A stretch of 64,000 nucleotides of DNA from Botryotinia globosa (lineage: Eukaryota; Ascomycota; Leotiomycetes; Helotiales; Sclerotiniaceae), in NCBI GenBank assembly GCA_014898425.1, contig RCSZ01000010.1, positions 620,001-684,000 of the forward strand, written 5' to 3'. The notes under the pieces were generated by a model. That model was not told the DNA's origin, did not search any database, and saw nothing but the letters and a program-made list of their open reading frames with translations. Shown one piece after another: positions 12,327-23,987 of the stretch (position 1 is the first letter of the stretch; the number at the start of each line of letters is the position of its first letter). Both the position numbers and the translations under genes were made by a program.

Positions 12327-12679
12327 AGAATCAAAGCAACTTGGAATAGGAAAATAGCAATGATACCACATGTTTTAACATTGACACTACCTGGGACCAC
12401 GCCGAATCCTCAATACTGACTGTGAGCCATTGTAATATGCTCCAGGTGTTTGATGTTGCTAACACAATCAGAACGAATATTCACCTTCTCTTATCGCCAC
12501 TCAATACATACCTAGGTAGGTACCTAGTCAATTAAATTTAACATGACAAGCGAAAGTGAATATATATCGCGCGTATTATCACACATACCTAAAAACAGAT
12601 ACTTTCATTTCAAGGAAAACAACGACAACGACAACAACAAAAAGCTTCCAAAGCTTGAGGTATAGTCCCCGTCTTCGAA
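12327..12679. other. Intergenic spacer between two plus-strand genes
   Basis: 353 bases holding the SSADH 3' region and the next gene's promoter and leader. The leader just before 12680 has a purine-rich run of AACAACGACAACGACAAC type. Nothing else is seen. Confidence 0.5.
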
Positions 12680-14120
12680 ATGACTGCATTAGGCGGGCTC
12701 ACTTATGATATTTGGGACCCTGTGACTCACAAGACTGCATGCTACTTTGAGCTAGATATGTATGATCTTCTTCTTACTGTGGCATACAAGCCAGATTTTA
12801 TAGACGAGGATGCTATCATGTTAGACAAGCAAAGGGCTCTTCCCCGGGACACAAAAGACCAGGATTATTATTTCCGAAATCTCGAGTTGATGCCTGGCTT
12901 TCCCTTCCAGGAGTTCCAAAGTGCTTCCGCATTCAAAGACCATGCAGATACTCCTAATACATCGCATCGCAATGTGACCAAGAGGTACGTTGAACAGCAT
13001 GTTGAGGCTGACTTTTGACCCACTGACTTTTGGTAGGTTTCTCGATTTCATAAAGCGTGCACCACCAGAGATCCGCGCCAATATCTTTGCTCAAATACCA
13101 ACCAAGAGAGTTGCGGAAGACGAAGATTTAGACTCGTTTGCGTGCATCAAAAAAAGTTCCTATCTTATGCAAGATTACTCTATTCTCTATGATTCTCTCC
13201 AATTCGCCCCCGTCAAGTACTCCATTCAAGTCACCAGCAAAGGAACTTTCAACGAGGATGAATATCTTGAACCCCGAGATGCGGAAGTAGAGATTCCGCC
13301 AAACAACAAGCGTTTCGAGAAAGATTTCGCGGTGCACACCGATATAACTTACAGTAAAGACAAGGAAAATACAATGGGCATCGTTTATATCGAGAATGAC
13401 TATCCAAATTGCTTTGCTCGGTCTTATGTCGATTTCATCAAATTTGCTGCCTCTCTCGCGCATTCGGAAGGCTTCTACTTCGAGAAAGATTCAACAGACG
13501 GCAATTCAGGCATTTGGAAGAGCGACATCAGAGAATCAAGTCTGTTGAGGGAATTCTTAGCATGGTTTTGGAAAAAGTTTGGTGTAAACTTTACTAATGA
13601 GCTCGAGGTATACCCACATGATTATCCCATAGCAAAGAACCCCATGCTAATACTTACACAACTCTAGGCTAGTTTCGCCTGGTCAAAAGTCAACCATGCG
13701 AAATTTCGTTACCTCCAAAACATCTCTCTCGACATCCTCGTTATGGAGCCGTTCAATCACACCCGAAAATATGTCAACGGCCGTCGCGTAAAGCTTTTTC
13801 TCCAGGAACTGCACAATTACCCTAATATCGAGTCGCTCACCGTGTTCCTACAGATAGAAGAACAAGACCTGGCGAATTTGATCCGCAGTCCCGGTGCTTA
13901 TAGGTGGGCAAATGCGCTGAGAGAAATCACTTTTGCGAAGCACTTTGATGTGCAGTTTCAGATGTTGGATGGGATGTTGCCGAAAGGACCGGTTTGCCAT
14001 GCTGTATATCGGAAGAGATTGAGACAGTTGTTGATGCCGGAATGCTTGTGCTACGGAACTACGGATGATGTGCCGGATCATCTGGGAATTCGCGAAATGT
14101 TTGCTATGGAGGAACAGTAG
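12680..14120 (+). CDS. Unknown protein, 442 aa, paralog of the convergent gene at 14748-16326
   Basis: Exons 12680-12984, 13037-13607 and 13668-14120; introns of 52 and 60 nt with GTACGT/GTATAC donors, frame intact. No known domain was recognised, and there is no signal peptide or membrane segment. A segment near residue 103 (FLDFIKRAPPEIRANIFAQIP) resembles the hydrophobic helix pattern of F-box starts, but it is too weak to call. A conserved block SSLLREFLAWFWKKFGV and the ending DDVPDHLGIREMF are shared with the gene facing it downstream, whose introns fall at equivalent places. The two are therefore duplicated copies in inverted orientation. The function is unknown; an F-box-like or repeat-containing accessory protein is possible. 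Confidence 0.8.
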
Positions 14121-14747
14121 CTAGTATGCGGAATGTTGGGATTTCGTCAAGAGAGCTTCTCGCGTTTGGGCAGAATAAGTTAAGATATTGGGATCTATCA
14201 ATTACTGAATGATCTTTATCCAACGATATGGGTGGGTTATCACCTAAAATGAACCGCACTACACAAGCCCGTGGCCTATATGCATTTCACGAGACCGGTG
14301 ATATGGGTAATAAGTTAAGAAATTATGTATATTCACAGGATCGAATGTCGCGAGAGAGCAGATACTCTATACTATCTTTTGGAAAGGGAAAGTCCAAGTG
14401 GATTCTTGATTGCCAGACATGGTGCACATATTGAATGAAAGGTGCAAGGATATATACCTCAGATGACATCAGCACATGTCTCGTTGATGTGATATTCGAC
14501 TCTCTTTCATTTGCTAATTGCATAGATTCCGGGGTTGTGAGTGGTGTATTGTTGTCATGTAATAATTGAGAGTAATAAGAATTCTTCTGTTTTACTTTTT
14601 AATGTCCTGTGATCCCTCTTTTGTCATTCCACTACCTCATCTTTCTCATTTTTAGAAGATAACATACTTCTAACGATGCATGCTTAATTGGTTCGCGTCC
14701 TAAGACCCAAGTGTTCTATTTTGTTTAAACAAAGAACAATCCCCTTT
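14121..14747. other. Intergenic region between convergent paralogs
   Basis: About 630 bases between two stop codons. Only short incidental frames (for example plus 14228-14434) are present. It presumably holds both 3' untranslated regions; no clear terminator or repeat was seen. Confidence 0.5.
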
Positions 14748-16326
14748 TCAAATATCAGTATCTTGAAACAATTCCTGGAGCCCCAAATCTTCTGGCAAGT
14801 CATTCGTATTTCCCTTCAGCAATGAAGTTGGCATCAGGAGACGAAGAATGCAATCTTGTACTGCCAACTGTCGATTATGCAAAAGAGATGGAGTATCTGT
14901 ATCATTACCCTCATAATGATAATCTTTAGAATCATAATCCTTATAGAGATCCTCATCCCAATCGCTATCCGACTCTCCATCACCATCAGTGCTACCTTCA
15001 TCAGCATCGCCATAGACATCAAAGATCACCTCGATAGACTCCGAGAGATCAACGTCTTGAAAATATTTGATCAAGCGTCTTGACCAGCCAGTTCTCATTC
15101 GATCACAGCGAGGCTCTGCAGTACCTTCTGTGTGGTGATTTCTATTGAGATATGTGATGCTCCGAAGATTGGGAAACCATGAGTGGTCTCCACATTCTTT
15201 TTTCCCGCAGATATATCCTTTGCAGCTTTTTACGCCACAACGCTTTTCTGACAAACTCGCAATGAATTGACGCATATTCATATGCATATTTCCGCTTTTG
15301 AGATTAATTGCCTTGGTGGAAAATCGAAGAGTAAGGTGCTCTAATCTATGATATTGCAGAAGGTTATTGATCGAAAAGTCCTATGCTTGTTGTTAGCGAA
15401 TTCCAGCCCTATCTCATGATTGAGAGACTTTCAATCGCCCAGTATGTGACCCAATGATCGTAAGCTTTTATTTTCAAAATTTCATTGAATACCTCAAACC
15501 CTTTGTACTAATGCCACTTTCGAACTTTTGGGATTATTACCTTTGGATACATATTCCAATTACACGTATTTATGTAAACACCAAAGTGGGCCCAAAACCA
15601 CCACAGAAATTCCTTTAGAAGACTACATGTTCTCCCAGTAGGAGACCACCAAATGCAACTATCGTAACCGATTTGGAAATCCTCGTGGAGCGCCAAAGAG
15701 TAGGCGAATTGTACCAATTGGCTGTAAGCATTCTCCGATGGATTCCCAGAAACACTCCTCTCCAGAATTCGTTGTGTGCTTCTATGATCTCTCCAGCCTT
15801 TCGTATTCTGAACTTTCCAGGCTTGTGTATCTACTCCTGTAGTGGGTGCATAGACCGCTTGTGTTTCTTCTCGGAACACAAGAGCAGTGATTGGCAATGG
15901 ATATGAAGTTCTTGGTCCACCTCCTCCTTCATCATCGCTATGGGGATAACCATGGATTCGTCTGGATAATAAAACCAGATCTGGAATAAAGCTACTTCCT
16001 TCGATATCGGTTTCTGCGGTTGGATCAATCGACAGTTCCTCGATGATATGTGAAAAGACCATTGTAATAATCTCTGGATACATCTTTTTGAGTCTATAGA
16101 GAAAGCTTCTCACTGTCAGCTAGATCTCGGTCCGGTTCAAAAGAGCTCACAATTCAGGTAGGTGCTTGTCCTGCTCGAATCTTCCATTTGGTAAAGGATA
16201 TCCTAGGATATTTAGATGATAGGCCCGGTATGGGAAATGGGGAATTAATTCTCGACCGTAAAAGAAATAATCTTCATGATTTCTATCGTAAAGTGGATGA
16301 GAATCATCTGATTTTGATTCTGCCAT
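14748..16326 (-). CDS. Unknown protein, ~458 aa, paralog of the gene at 12680-14120
   Basis: Exons 16326-16151, about 16108-15541 and 15380-14748. The first intron begins with GTGAGC at 16150. Its acceptor is either 16109 (42 nt) or 16106 (45 nt), both in frame, giving 458 or 457 aa. The second intron is 160 nt (15381-15540). The product aligns by eye with the plus-strand neighbour: YFFYGRELIPHFPY vs YYFRNLELMPGFPF, FLYRLKKMYPEI vs FLDFIKRAPPEI, SLLKEFLWWFWAHFGV vs SLLREFLAWFWKKFGV, and NDLPEDLGLQELF vs DDVPDHLGIREMF. An acidic Asp/Tyr-rich insert (near 14860-15010) and a Cys-rich patch (GVKSCKGYICGKKECGDH, near 15190-15245) are specific to this copy. The function is unknown. Confidence 0.75.
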
Positions 16327-17013
16327 GGTAACGTCTGCGAGGGTACTGATGTTTGGTAGATTTTCTGTTGTTTATTGAATGTTTGTCTTAAGCGGTACAA
16401 GATTTCTGTTGACAGATCGAAATAATTATGACTGCCAAAGAGAACCATAAAGAGTGCATCATCAGAGTTCAGAATTATAAGAATTACTATTCACGAACTG
16501 TACTAATGATTGCAGTGCTAAATAGAGCAGACTCGCCAATGCCATTTCAGTCGAATCAATGTTCAAACTCTCACGTCTCCAAAAATTCTAAAAAAGAAGC
16601 AACCACCATGATACAGAATTAGGAAGTCGCAATCAGAGGATACTGAATCGCAGAGTGGATCAGCAGTATGCTATCAACTTGTACTAATATAGGACTCTCA
16701 AGATTATGTTCATCTCAAAAAAACCGAATACTCATCATCGACAGCGGGATTCGATCAAGGGCGATTAAGCGAATTCATTGAAGGGGCGAGTGCCGATTTT
16801 TTTCGGTGAGTGTATCTTTATTCTAACGATTTCCAATACCAATCTTAATATATCACGGGACAAGATCCTTCTGAATTAAGAGATTTTCAAACCAAGTGAT
16901 CACATTGCCTCATAATTACAAATTCCAAGATAACATGAACGCCTGACTCCGCCTTCCACGAGCTCCGCGTCATTCCTTCTGAGAGACTGAGGAATGGCTG
17001 TAAATCATAGCGC
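16327..17013. other. Intergenic, no gene supported
   Basis: Spacer between the 5' end of one minus gene and the 3' end of another. It has short incidental frames only and no recognised repeat or RNA. Confidence 0.5.
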
Positions 17014-17887
17014 TTAGTGTTTCCCTCTTTTTTCATAGTCTGGCTTCGGGTTTCCTTTGTACCTCAGGGCTTCCGGTGTCAAGAGGCTGTCCCATACACG
17101 CTTTGCCTCCTTAGCTGCGGCTTTACTTTTTTCTTCTGCTTCCTTTCTCTCCCTGGCTTCTTTTTGTTCATTTGCCTTCCTGGCTTTTTCTTGTTCCTTC
17201 CTGGCTTTTTCTCGTTCCCTTTTCTCTTCTTCATACCCTTCCTTGTGCTTCTTAATTTTGGCATCTTCTTTATTTATTTGTTCCATGAGGGACTTAATAG
17301 AGACTTTCATATCTTCTACGGCTTTAGAAGCAGTTGAGACATCTTTTTTCGCTTCATTTGCCCGCTTAAGCCTTTCGTTTAGCCTCTGTTGACGTTTTTG
17401 GTAATTATTCAATTGTTCTTCATATGAGGACCTAACAGCATAAACATTTAGGATATCAAGAGAGCAACGGTTTCCCTGAAATCCCAAACTTCCTTCAAAT
17501 CCGAGAAAGTCTATGAAGGCTTTGGTCATCTCCATTGCCTAAAAATATATGTGTACTTAGTAAAGTGTAACTAATACGGGGGTAGTATAAGTAATATCTT
17601 ACAGTTCTTTTCATTTTAACTCCTGTCTCTCTCTCTTCCATCCTCTCTGCTCTCATCATTTTTCCAGCCATATACTGAAAACGCTTTGGTTTAGTGTCCC
17701 AGAATGTGCCTAACTCTCTCCAATTCAACTTGGCTTTATCGTCGTATGGAATTGTTTTCATTGTGTTATCTTTCTGGAAAGCTATTGCTTCATCGTCTGC
17801 AAGTGTGAAGATAACGAAAGGGTCATCTTTCATACTACACCAATAAGCTGTGTTTATGAAATCATCTTTCTTCAGCCGTCTGGACAT
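17014..17887 (-). CDS. Coiled-coil orphan protein, 269 aa
   Basis: Exons 17887-17603 and 17538-17014, split by a 64-nt GT-AG intron (GTAAGA donor, TTTTAG acceptor) at phase 0 (..KMKRT-AMEMTK..). The N-terminal ~95 residues are a mixed globular region (DPFVIFTLADDEAIAF, LNWRELGTFWDTKPKRFQYMAGKMM). The C-terminal half is a long charged helix dominated by Lys, Glu, Arg and Ala (EEEKREREKARKEQEKARKA), which looks like a single alpha-helix or coiled coil. There is no signal peptide. The start is the ATG at 17885-17887; no better upstream start was seen. The family is not recognised, and low complexity makes homology searches with the C-terminus unreliable. Confidence 0.75.
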
Positions 17888-18915
17888 AATGACTTGATAC
17901 TGTGATGATGATTTGACAATGATGTATGTGAGGTTATTATTGTGAAGGGCAGTTCGAAACAATGATGAATATAAGGAATATTGATTGATATATTTAATAC
18001 TAGACTACAATAGAAACCTTGTAGGCTTTATAAGATATCGAGCCAAAAGTAAAATCCAAAGGCAACAAGATACCACCAACAATCCTGAATGCTCCACCTT
18101 CCCGTACCAACCGAACAACAGGCAATGGTCGAAAGCAAGGCCTGAGGAAGTTGCATGCCACTGTAGTCCACTATAGGCACCACTCAAAAAATAACAAAAC
18201 TCTTCTTATAATGTCACGGTGAGCCCTCCTGAGCTAGCTATCAGGAGTTGGTTGGTTTTGTATAATAACCGCCATCAGAATTCGAGTTGACCAATTCGAG
18301 TACATCGAAGAAAGAATAAATAATACTAAAAGCTATCACCTTTCGTAATCACTTGAAAATCGAATATTTTCGACAAATCATAATCTGTTCAATTGCATTT
18401 GTATGTGATTCTTAAATCATTTAAAGGATCATCTTAAAATTTACATGGACATCCAGCTGCGGGGGGTGATATACCCCGCTTTCGCCTATAGGGCGAGGGC
18501 CTATAAACCCCAAACAGCTGCGTGGTGCGTCCAAGAAGGCTTGTGGACTTCTTATTTAATAAAATGCACCCACACTTTGTGAATGGGAACTGAGGCTTTA
18601 TTCTCTGGAGCGTCACTCATAGCTTTTGATGTTTCAGAGACTGGGGTAAACTGTTTCAGAGGAATAGAATTGGATGTTATATTGAAAAGGGTTTTGTGAA
18701 ATTATTGTGTGTTTTAGCTAGCCGGTAGTGAATGGTTGGTTGATTATGAAGATGAAATGAAATGAAATGAAACAATAGATTCAAGATAGCTTATACAACA
18801 GGTAAAAGCGGGCCAAAAAGTTTTTGCCGAGCCGGCTAGAAGTTTGGTGACTATCCCTAAGGATTTTGAATCAAGGCAACAGACCTGGTGAAGAGGGCTG
18901 ACAAGCGACAGCATC
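17888..18915. other. Intergenic with a GC-rich, hairpin-prone patch
   Basis: About 1 kb of mostly AT-rich spacer. Around 18453-18530 it becomes GC-rich, with two short dyads (GCGGGG...CCCCGC at 18460-18480 and TCGCC-TATA-GGGCGA at about 18482-18496) and a repeated CAGCTGCG. A 60-residue frame crosses it (minus 18434-18616), but it starts at a non-ATG codon and matches nothing known to me. It could be a remnant of an element or a structured RNA; this is not established. Confidence 0.4.
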
Positions 18916-19872
18916 TCAGCCAGATAACTCTTTTCTTATGAAAGACGCCATGTAAGTCAGTTCCTCTGGAATAATGACATGCCCTAAACCTTCATAGAGC
19001 TTCCACTCAACACTATACCCCACACTCTCCAATACTCTTCTCATATCTTCACCCCACTCCAATTTCACTTTCGTGTCATTTGTGCCGTGAGCTAAGAGGA
19101 TACTCATGTCTCCTCCCGTAGATATCTTCATGTCATCTCGGGATTGAAAAGATGGAAGACTCAACTCGCGTCTCAGCCAACTCTGAACAAGGATCCTCCT
19201 TTGTCTCCAATCATTTCCAGCAGCAGCAACTTGAGCAATTTGTTTCGCAAATGGCAACCATCCACTGAACCCTACGAATCCTCCGATCTTCTGCAACACC
19301 TCCAATCGATCCAGTTCCCCACTCAGTAACAAAATCACGCTCATAGCACATCCCTGACTAAGACCTCCTATAAGGACTTTGCGATCCTCATGAGACTCAT
19401 TGTCCACTACATCCTGAATGAGCTTGCCCAAATACTCCACGCTATCTCTGAGCCCCTCCTTCTGCTGTTCTTCCCCTATCGTCCGATCTGAAAAATCGGC
19501 AATATCGAACCAAGCATTGGTCAAATTCCCACCAAAAACAGTAGTCTTTCGCAGGATTCCCGATGGAAAAGTGATTTTAGTGCATGGAAGTAATGCATCA
19601 AAGTGAACCAGTGCCATGAGCTCTTGGGCAAACGGCACTCCCCAGGATGATGTACCATGAAGTAGAACAAGATTGTTTTGATTCAGATTCGGGGATTCGA
19701 CAATGAATGGTGCCGGTCGAATTTCCATTGGTACAGGGGAAGGTGATGGCATCTTATGTGCGTCAGCCACCAAATTGAGCACTTGCTGTTCAAATTGATA
19801 CGGATAGTACAACAAGATACTTGATATGCCCAACAGAAATGCAAGTAGGAATCTGTCTTTTATCATACCCAT
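18916..19872 (-). CDS. Membrane-anchored acyl-protein thioesterase/carboxylesterase-like hydrolase
   Basis: Single exon, 318 aa, ATG at 19870-19872. Residues about 7-24 (RFLLAFLLGISSILLYY) are a hydrophobic anchor or signal-anchor. The rest is an alpha/beta hydrolase of the phospholipase/carboxylesterase (acyl-protein thioesterase) type: LVLLHGTSSWG near the oxyanion region, the nucleophile Ser172 in GGLSQGCAMS, Asp266 in HGTNDTKV and His298 in GLGHVI. The triad is complete and correctly ordered. Family members cleave thioester- or ester-linked acyl chains from proteins or small esters. Cytosolic APT1 lacks an N-terminal anchor, so this one likely faces the secretory pathway or a membrane. 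The substrate cannot be told from sequence. Confidence 0.85.
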   Translation of the reverse strand: MGMIKDRFLLAFLLGISSILLYYPYQFEQQVLNLVADAHKMPSPSPVPMEIRPAPFIVESPNLNQNNLVLLHGTSSWGVPFAQELMALVHFDALLPCTKITFPSGILRKTTVFGGNLTNAWFDIADFSDRTIGEEQQKEGLRDSVEYLGKLIQDVVDNESHEDRKVLIGGLSQGCAMSVILLLSGELDRLEVLQKIGGFVGFSGWLPFAKQIAQVAAAGNDWRQRRILVQSWLRRELSLPSFQSRDDMKISTGGDMSILLAHGTNDTKVKLEWGEDMRRVLESVGYSVEWKLYEGLGHVIIPEELTYMASFIRKELSG

Positions 19873-20384
19873 AATAGATAAATTGCGAATATCTACTGTG
19901 ATTATGGTCAGAGGTGGGGTCGTTTGCCCAGCATTGCACCTTCTTCGATTGGTTACACCACTTCACGTGCATATGATATGTACTCACAAGCACGCGGCTC
20001 CGGTTGGTACTGGTATGCACAAATCGGTATTCAATTTTCCACAAATAAACAAAAACTCATTAGAATATCATTCCAAAATCGGATCCTTTGTCAGCTGTCG
20101 AATCACCAAGTTACAATCTACTGTTGCGAGTTTCACGACTCCAGATTGTCGATTGATTTTGAAAATCGATCTATATTTGTTGTATTGTGAAGTGTGCACC
20201 ATGACTGAGAGAAGCGACTTGAGAAATTTCACGGAAACTGTCATTGGTCACATAGCCATGAATTATCGTTGCTATTTGGTCTCAATCTAGGCGACTCAGT
20301 TGCGAATTGTTCTCTCATCTGAGTGAGGGCCAGGGAGGTCCGTTGGAACAAATATCAAAATGTGATAGAGGTACTGAGATAGAT
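19873..20384. other. Intergenic, no gene supported
   Basis: About 510 bases between the hydrolase start and the GH36 gene stop. Overlapping open frames at 19826-20290 show no splice logic or recognisable protein. Confidence 0.5.
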
Positions 20385-23377
20385 CTACGCTGCAGTTCTG
20401 ACGTATATCTTTACCTCTACTTCATTACTCCATCCACCTGAAAGCTCAAGTTCCCTCCATGCCGCCAATGTGTCAATTTCAAGAACATGGGGATCAGTCT
20501 TGCTGATGCTAACTGTGTGAAGTGGTACAACCTTACCAAGGATGGTGACCAATAGCGTATCTTCGTATGAAACATCAGGAAGAGTCGAGATGTAGATTCC
20601 TGAAGATCAAATTAGAATCTGGTTTTTTTTGGAAAGGGAAAAGATAATCGGTTAGACTTACCAAGAGTTCCTAGAGCCTTGATATTTGTGTCAATCAAAA
20701 TCTTGCCATTCTCTGATTTCGTCATTTTGGTGCTGACAATCGCTGCAGCTCCGGACATTTTACCAAGGAGACCTAAGTTGGCTATCCATGTAGTATTGTC
20801 ATTTTTTTGATCAACAAATCCCCTCAAAGGATAGGCTGATAAGATATCGTATCCTCTCACGGCGAGAGAAACGTATATCAAAGCCTGAGGGTCCACAACT
20901 TGCATAGGCTGAGAGACAACCCCACTGGAATGAGCACGGATGATATAAAACTGTGCCTCTTCAACACCAGGAAACTTTGACAATGGCACCAATTCACTAA
21001 GTGGTCTCTGAGATACATTAAAGAAGCCGATTATACCAGTTCCTGTATACGCAGCACCATGGTATGTTCCGATTGGGAGTATGTGATCATCGTCGTACCC
21101 ATTATATGGATCTAGACTCTTACCAACGACACTAGGCCTAAAAATGATAGTTTTGCCTCGAGGAGTAGGGCCAGTCATTTGGTTGATAAGATCGAGATCG
21201 TGTTGACCTGGCACATCTGTAATGTATATTGGACCACCGCTAACACATCTAGCAGCTGCATGGAAGCCAGAATAGTCATGAACGGTCTGAAACATGTCCC
21301 AATCTGGGATAAGGTTGAGATGCTGGGTAAACAAAGCATTGTGGGCATTGGTGAAAACATGCCATGGGTGACTGGTTGGAATTTCGGGGAAAAAGTCATC
21401 AGAGTTCCGTACCAGAATTGGAGGTCTGTTCTGGGGTAATTGAGAGTGAAAGAGAATTTGCGGAATTTGTGACATGCAAGAGATTGCTTTGACACTGAAG
21501 TGTCGAAGAGTTGAAAGGGTCCACGCATCTTGATACGCGGATATAAGATCACTACGATCTTCGGCAGACTCGAAGAGATCAAGCATAAATTGAGCACTGA
21601 TTCATGTTAGCAAGAAATCAGTAAGTTTTGGCTCACTTACTCAGTCTTGACCGCATCAACTCCACAAGATGAAAGGAACGAATAAAAGTCGTCATAAAAC
21701 TGCCGAACATCTTCTTTAGCTACCACAGTCATTTTACCACCCAAAGGTAGGTTTCGTCTCTCGGAATCGCGGCGAATGACTTCGACTGTCTTGTAAGTCT
21801 CAGCAATTTTGCCATCTGCGGCAAGACCACCCCAATAGCCCAAAATCGCGTGCCATACGGCAACATGCTGAATACTAGGCTGTTTCTGTCGGATGAGTGA
21901 TATGGTGTGTTTCAAGCCATTTGGAAATGCTTCTCTTTCTGCCTCAAACTCAATCCAACCGTGTTGGAATTGACCATGTCCTTTATAGTCAATGGCCTGC
22001 CAATTATCGTCAATGATAAAGTTTGTGACGTTGATTTTGTTCTCTGCTAAAATATCGACTGCCTTGAGTATCTTATCTTCGGTTAGTCGTTGCCCAAGCG
22101 CATTCCATGTGCCTGTATAGTTGGTCAGTAATCATTTAAATTATGCTGGGAGGGCTATTTAGTATACAATAAGTCAAGCCATCACACCAGTTTTCAACCC
22201 AAACCTTTGTTTTCTCGTCCCCTTCTTCGAGCGCTTCGATCTCCTTTTGAGTTTGTCCACACTCACTCTCGAGAGCCGCAACGATATCTCTAGCATGATA
22301 CATCACTGCCGCGTTGGCCGACTCAAAGTCGTCTCCAAGTCCGACAAGGACATGAGCAATAGACTCATTGGGGTCATCATTTCGAACCTGTCTGAATTAG
22401 AATCATAATAGTCAAGTCTTTTAAAATTCTAACATACTTCCAAGACAACATTGCCATCACTGTCACTTTTGAACAAAGTCATGACGTTGTTTATACCGCT
22501 TATGGCTAGTAACACAATATGCTTGCCATCCGAGCTCAAAAAGGAACAAGTTACGGCCTCTTTGTCAAGCTCAAAACGAGTTTTTCCCTGTCGGGGGGCC
22601 AGCCAGGGTGTCCAGATTCGAATCAAAGCAAACCATCTAGCTATATCAGCAAAGGGTTGAACTTTAGGTGATGACGAAGAGTCAGACCAACCTTGCCAAT
22701 TTATCTTGGCCCCAAGGAAGCCCAAATTTGATGTCCTTTACAGTAGAATCTTTTCCAACAGCTCCTTCAATTGGGACTTGCACTGACCATAGAGTAGTAT
22801 CTGGGGATTGACTTCGATAGTTCTTGACTTCTAGTGATGTATTCAAATCCTGAACATAATCGGATAAGTTATTTGAAATGTTCTCCTGGGATGTAATTGT
22901 CTTTAAGACAATTCTCCCATCTCGCGTTCCCTGGTGGTCTTTTACAAGCTTCCAAGACTCGCTTGAGTTGCTTCGGAACTTAACTGTGAAATTCGTTGGG
23001 AGATGAGAGGGTAAAGAGGCTTTGAAGTATAATTGATGGAGCCCCAAAGGTGCCACAGTTTGCAAAGTCTTTGGTTGAGAATCTGTCTTCTCTATGGACT
23101 CCATGACAGATTCCTCCCATTGGTCTCCATTGCTGCGAAACAAAAGTAAAACTTCCCATGATTCTGTGGCACGACTTTCATCAACCTCTAGTAAAGCTGT
23201 AACGACTTTGATATGATCGGGAACAGTCGTCAGTTGGCCCAAAGGAGGATAAGTTGAGATGTACGCCTTCAAACTCGGATGGTCCGACGTGGGAGGGCCT
23301 TTTTGTTTTGGAATATACTTTGCTTGAAAGACTTCATTGCCATCTGCTCCACTGATGAATGTCTGAGCTTCGGCCAT
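20385..23377 (-). CDS. GH36 raffinose synthase/alkaline alpha-galactosidase (SIP-like), compact copy
   Basis: Six exons: 23377-22692, 22636-22438, 22387-22168, 22112-21641, 21596-20662 and 20599-20385, giving 908 aa; introns are 44-62 nt. The first intron (22637-22691) has a weak GTTGGT donor, but it restores the family core KLA-RWFALIRIWTPWLAPRQG, so an apparent frameshift there is not real. Family features are TWNALGQ, IIDDNWQ, VWHAILGYWGG, the nucleophile in VKTD (Asp526), the acid/base region RNSDD (Arg589-Asp593) and LIPDWDMFQT followed by FHAAARCVSGGPIYITDVPG. Relatives in plants make raffinose-type sugars or hydrolyse alpha-galactosides; the fungal role is not established. No signal peptide, so it is cytosolic. 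A second, expanded copy lies at 53219-56654. Confidence 0.93.
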
Positions 23378-23987
23378 CTTTACTCAAAGGGTGGAATCAG
23401 TGCGATGTATCCTGTAGTAAAGTTGGGTTGAAGGAAGTAGCATATAGGATTGTTGTATAAAATTTAGGAGTCTCAAGAGAACGGAGGAAAACTAGGAAAG
23501 TCTTGTAAACAGATGGAGAAGGAGTGAAGTGTGAAGTGTCAATGAATCGACTTTAATTTGTGGTACAGAGTTCCTTCTCAAACCCGTGACTATCTGTGTG
23601 AATCTGTTCTTTTTCTTCTGTACAATGTGGTTGGATGGATGAATGGTCTCAGTATATGTCATTCCAACTTGCAGTGTACGAATCTACTAGCTGCTGATGG
23701 ATTATGGAGGTTGTTCTTCCGTGCCTCTGAATGTGGACACTAATTAGAGATCACGTGGAGACATACACAGGTGCGGATGGAGAACCCCTGACTAGCGGCG
23801 GGTTGATCAATTTCTTGGCGGTCGGATAAACGTTTACCGGATCGCCGTAAAATTATTTTGGCACAAGAATTGCAAATGGGTGTTGAAGCAGGATATTTGT
23901 CGTAGAAGCCCTCGGTCGCGAGACCTTTCTGTTTACTCCGAGATTCTTCATGTATTCGTGAAATACTCCTATCTTCAGTCACGCAAG
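23378..23987. other. Divergent promoter region, GH36 and mitochondrial TyrRS
   Basis: 610 bases between two outward starts. No clear motif was recognised; the open frames 23558-23743 and 23740-24045 are incidental. Confidence 0.5.

Noticed and set aside
18434..18616. 60-residue minus frame in the GC-rich island
   Set aside because: Non-ATG start, no match recognised; the alternative frame from an ATG at 18618-18620 stops after 22 codons.
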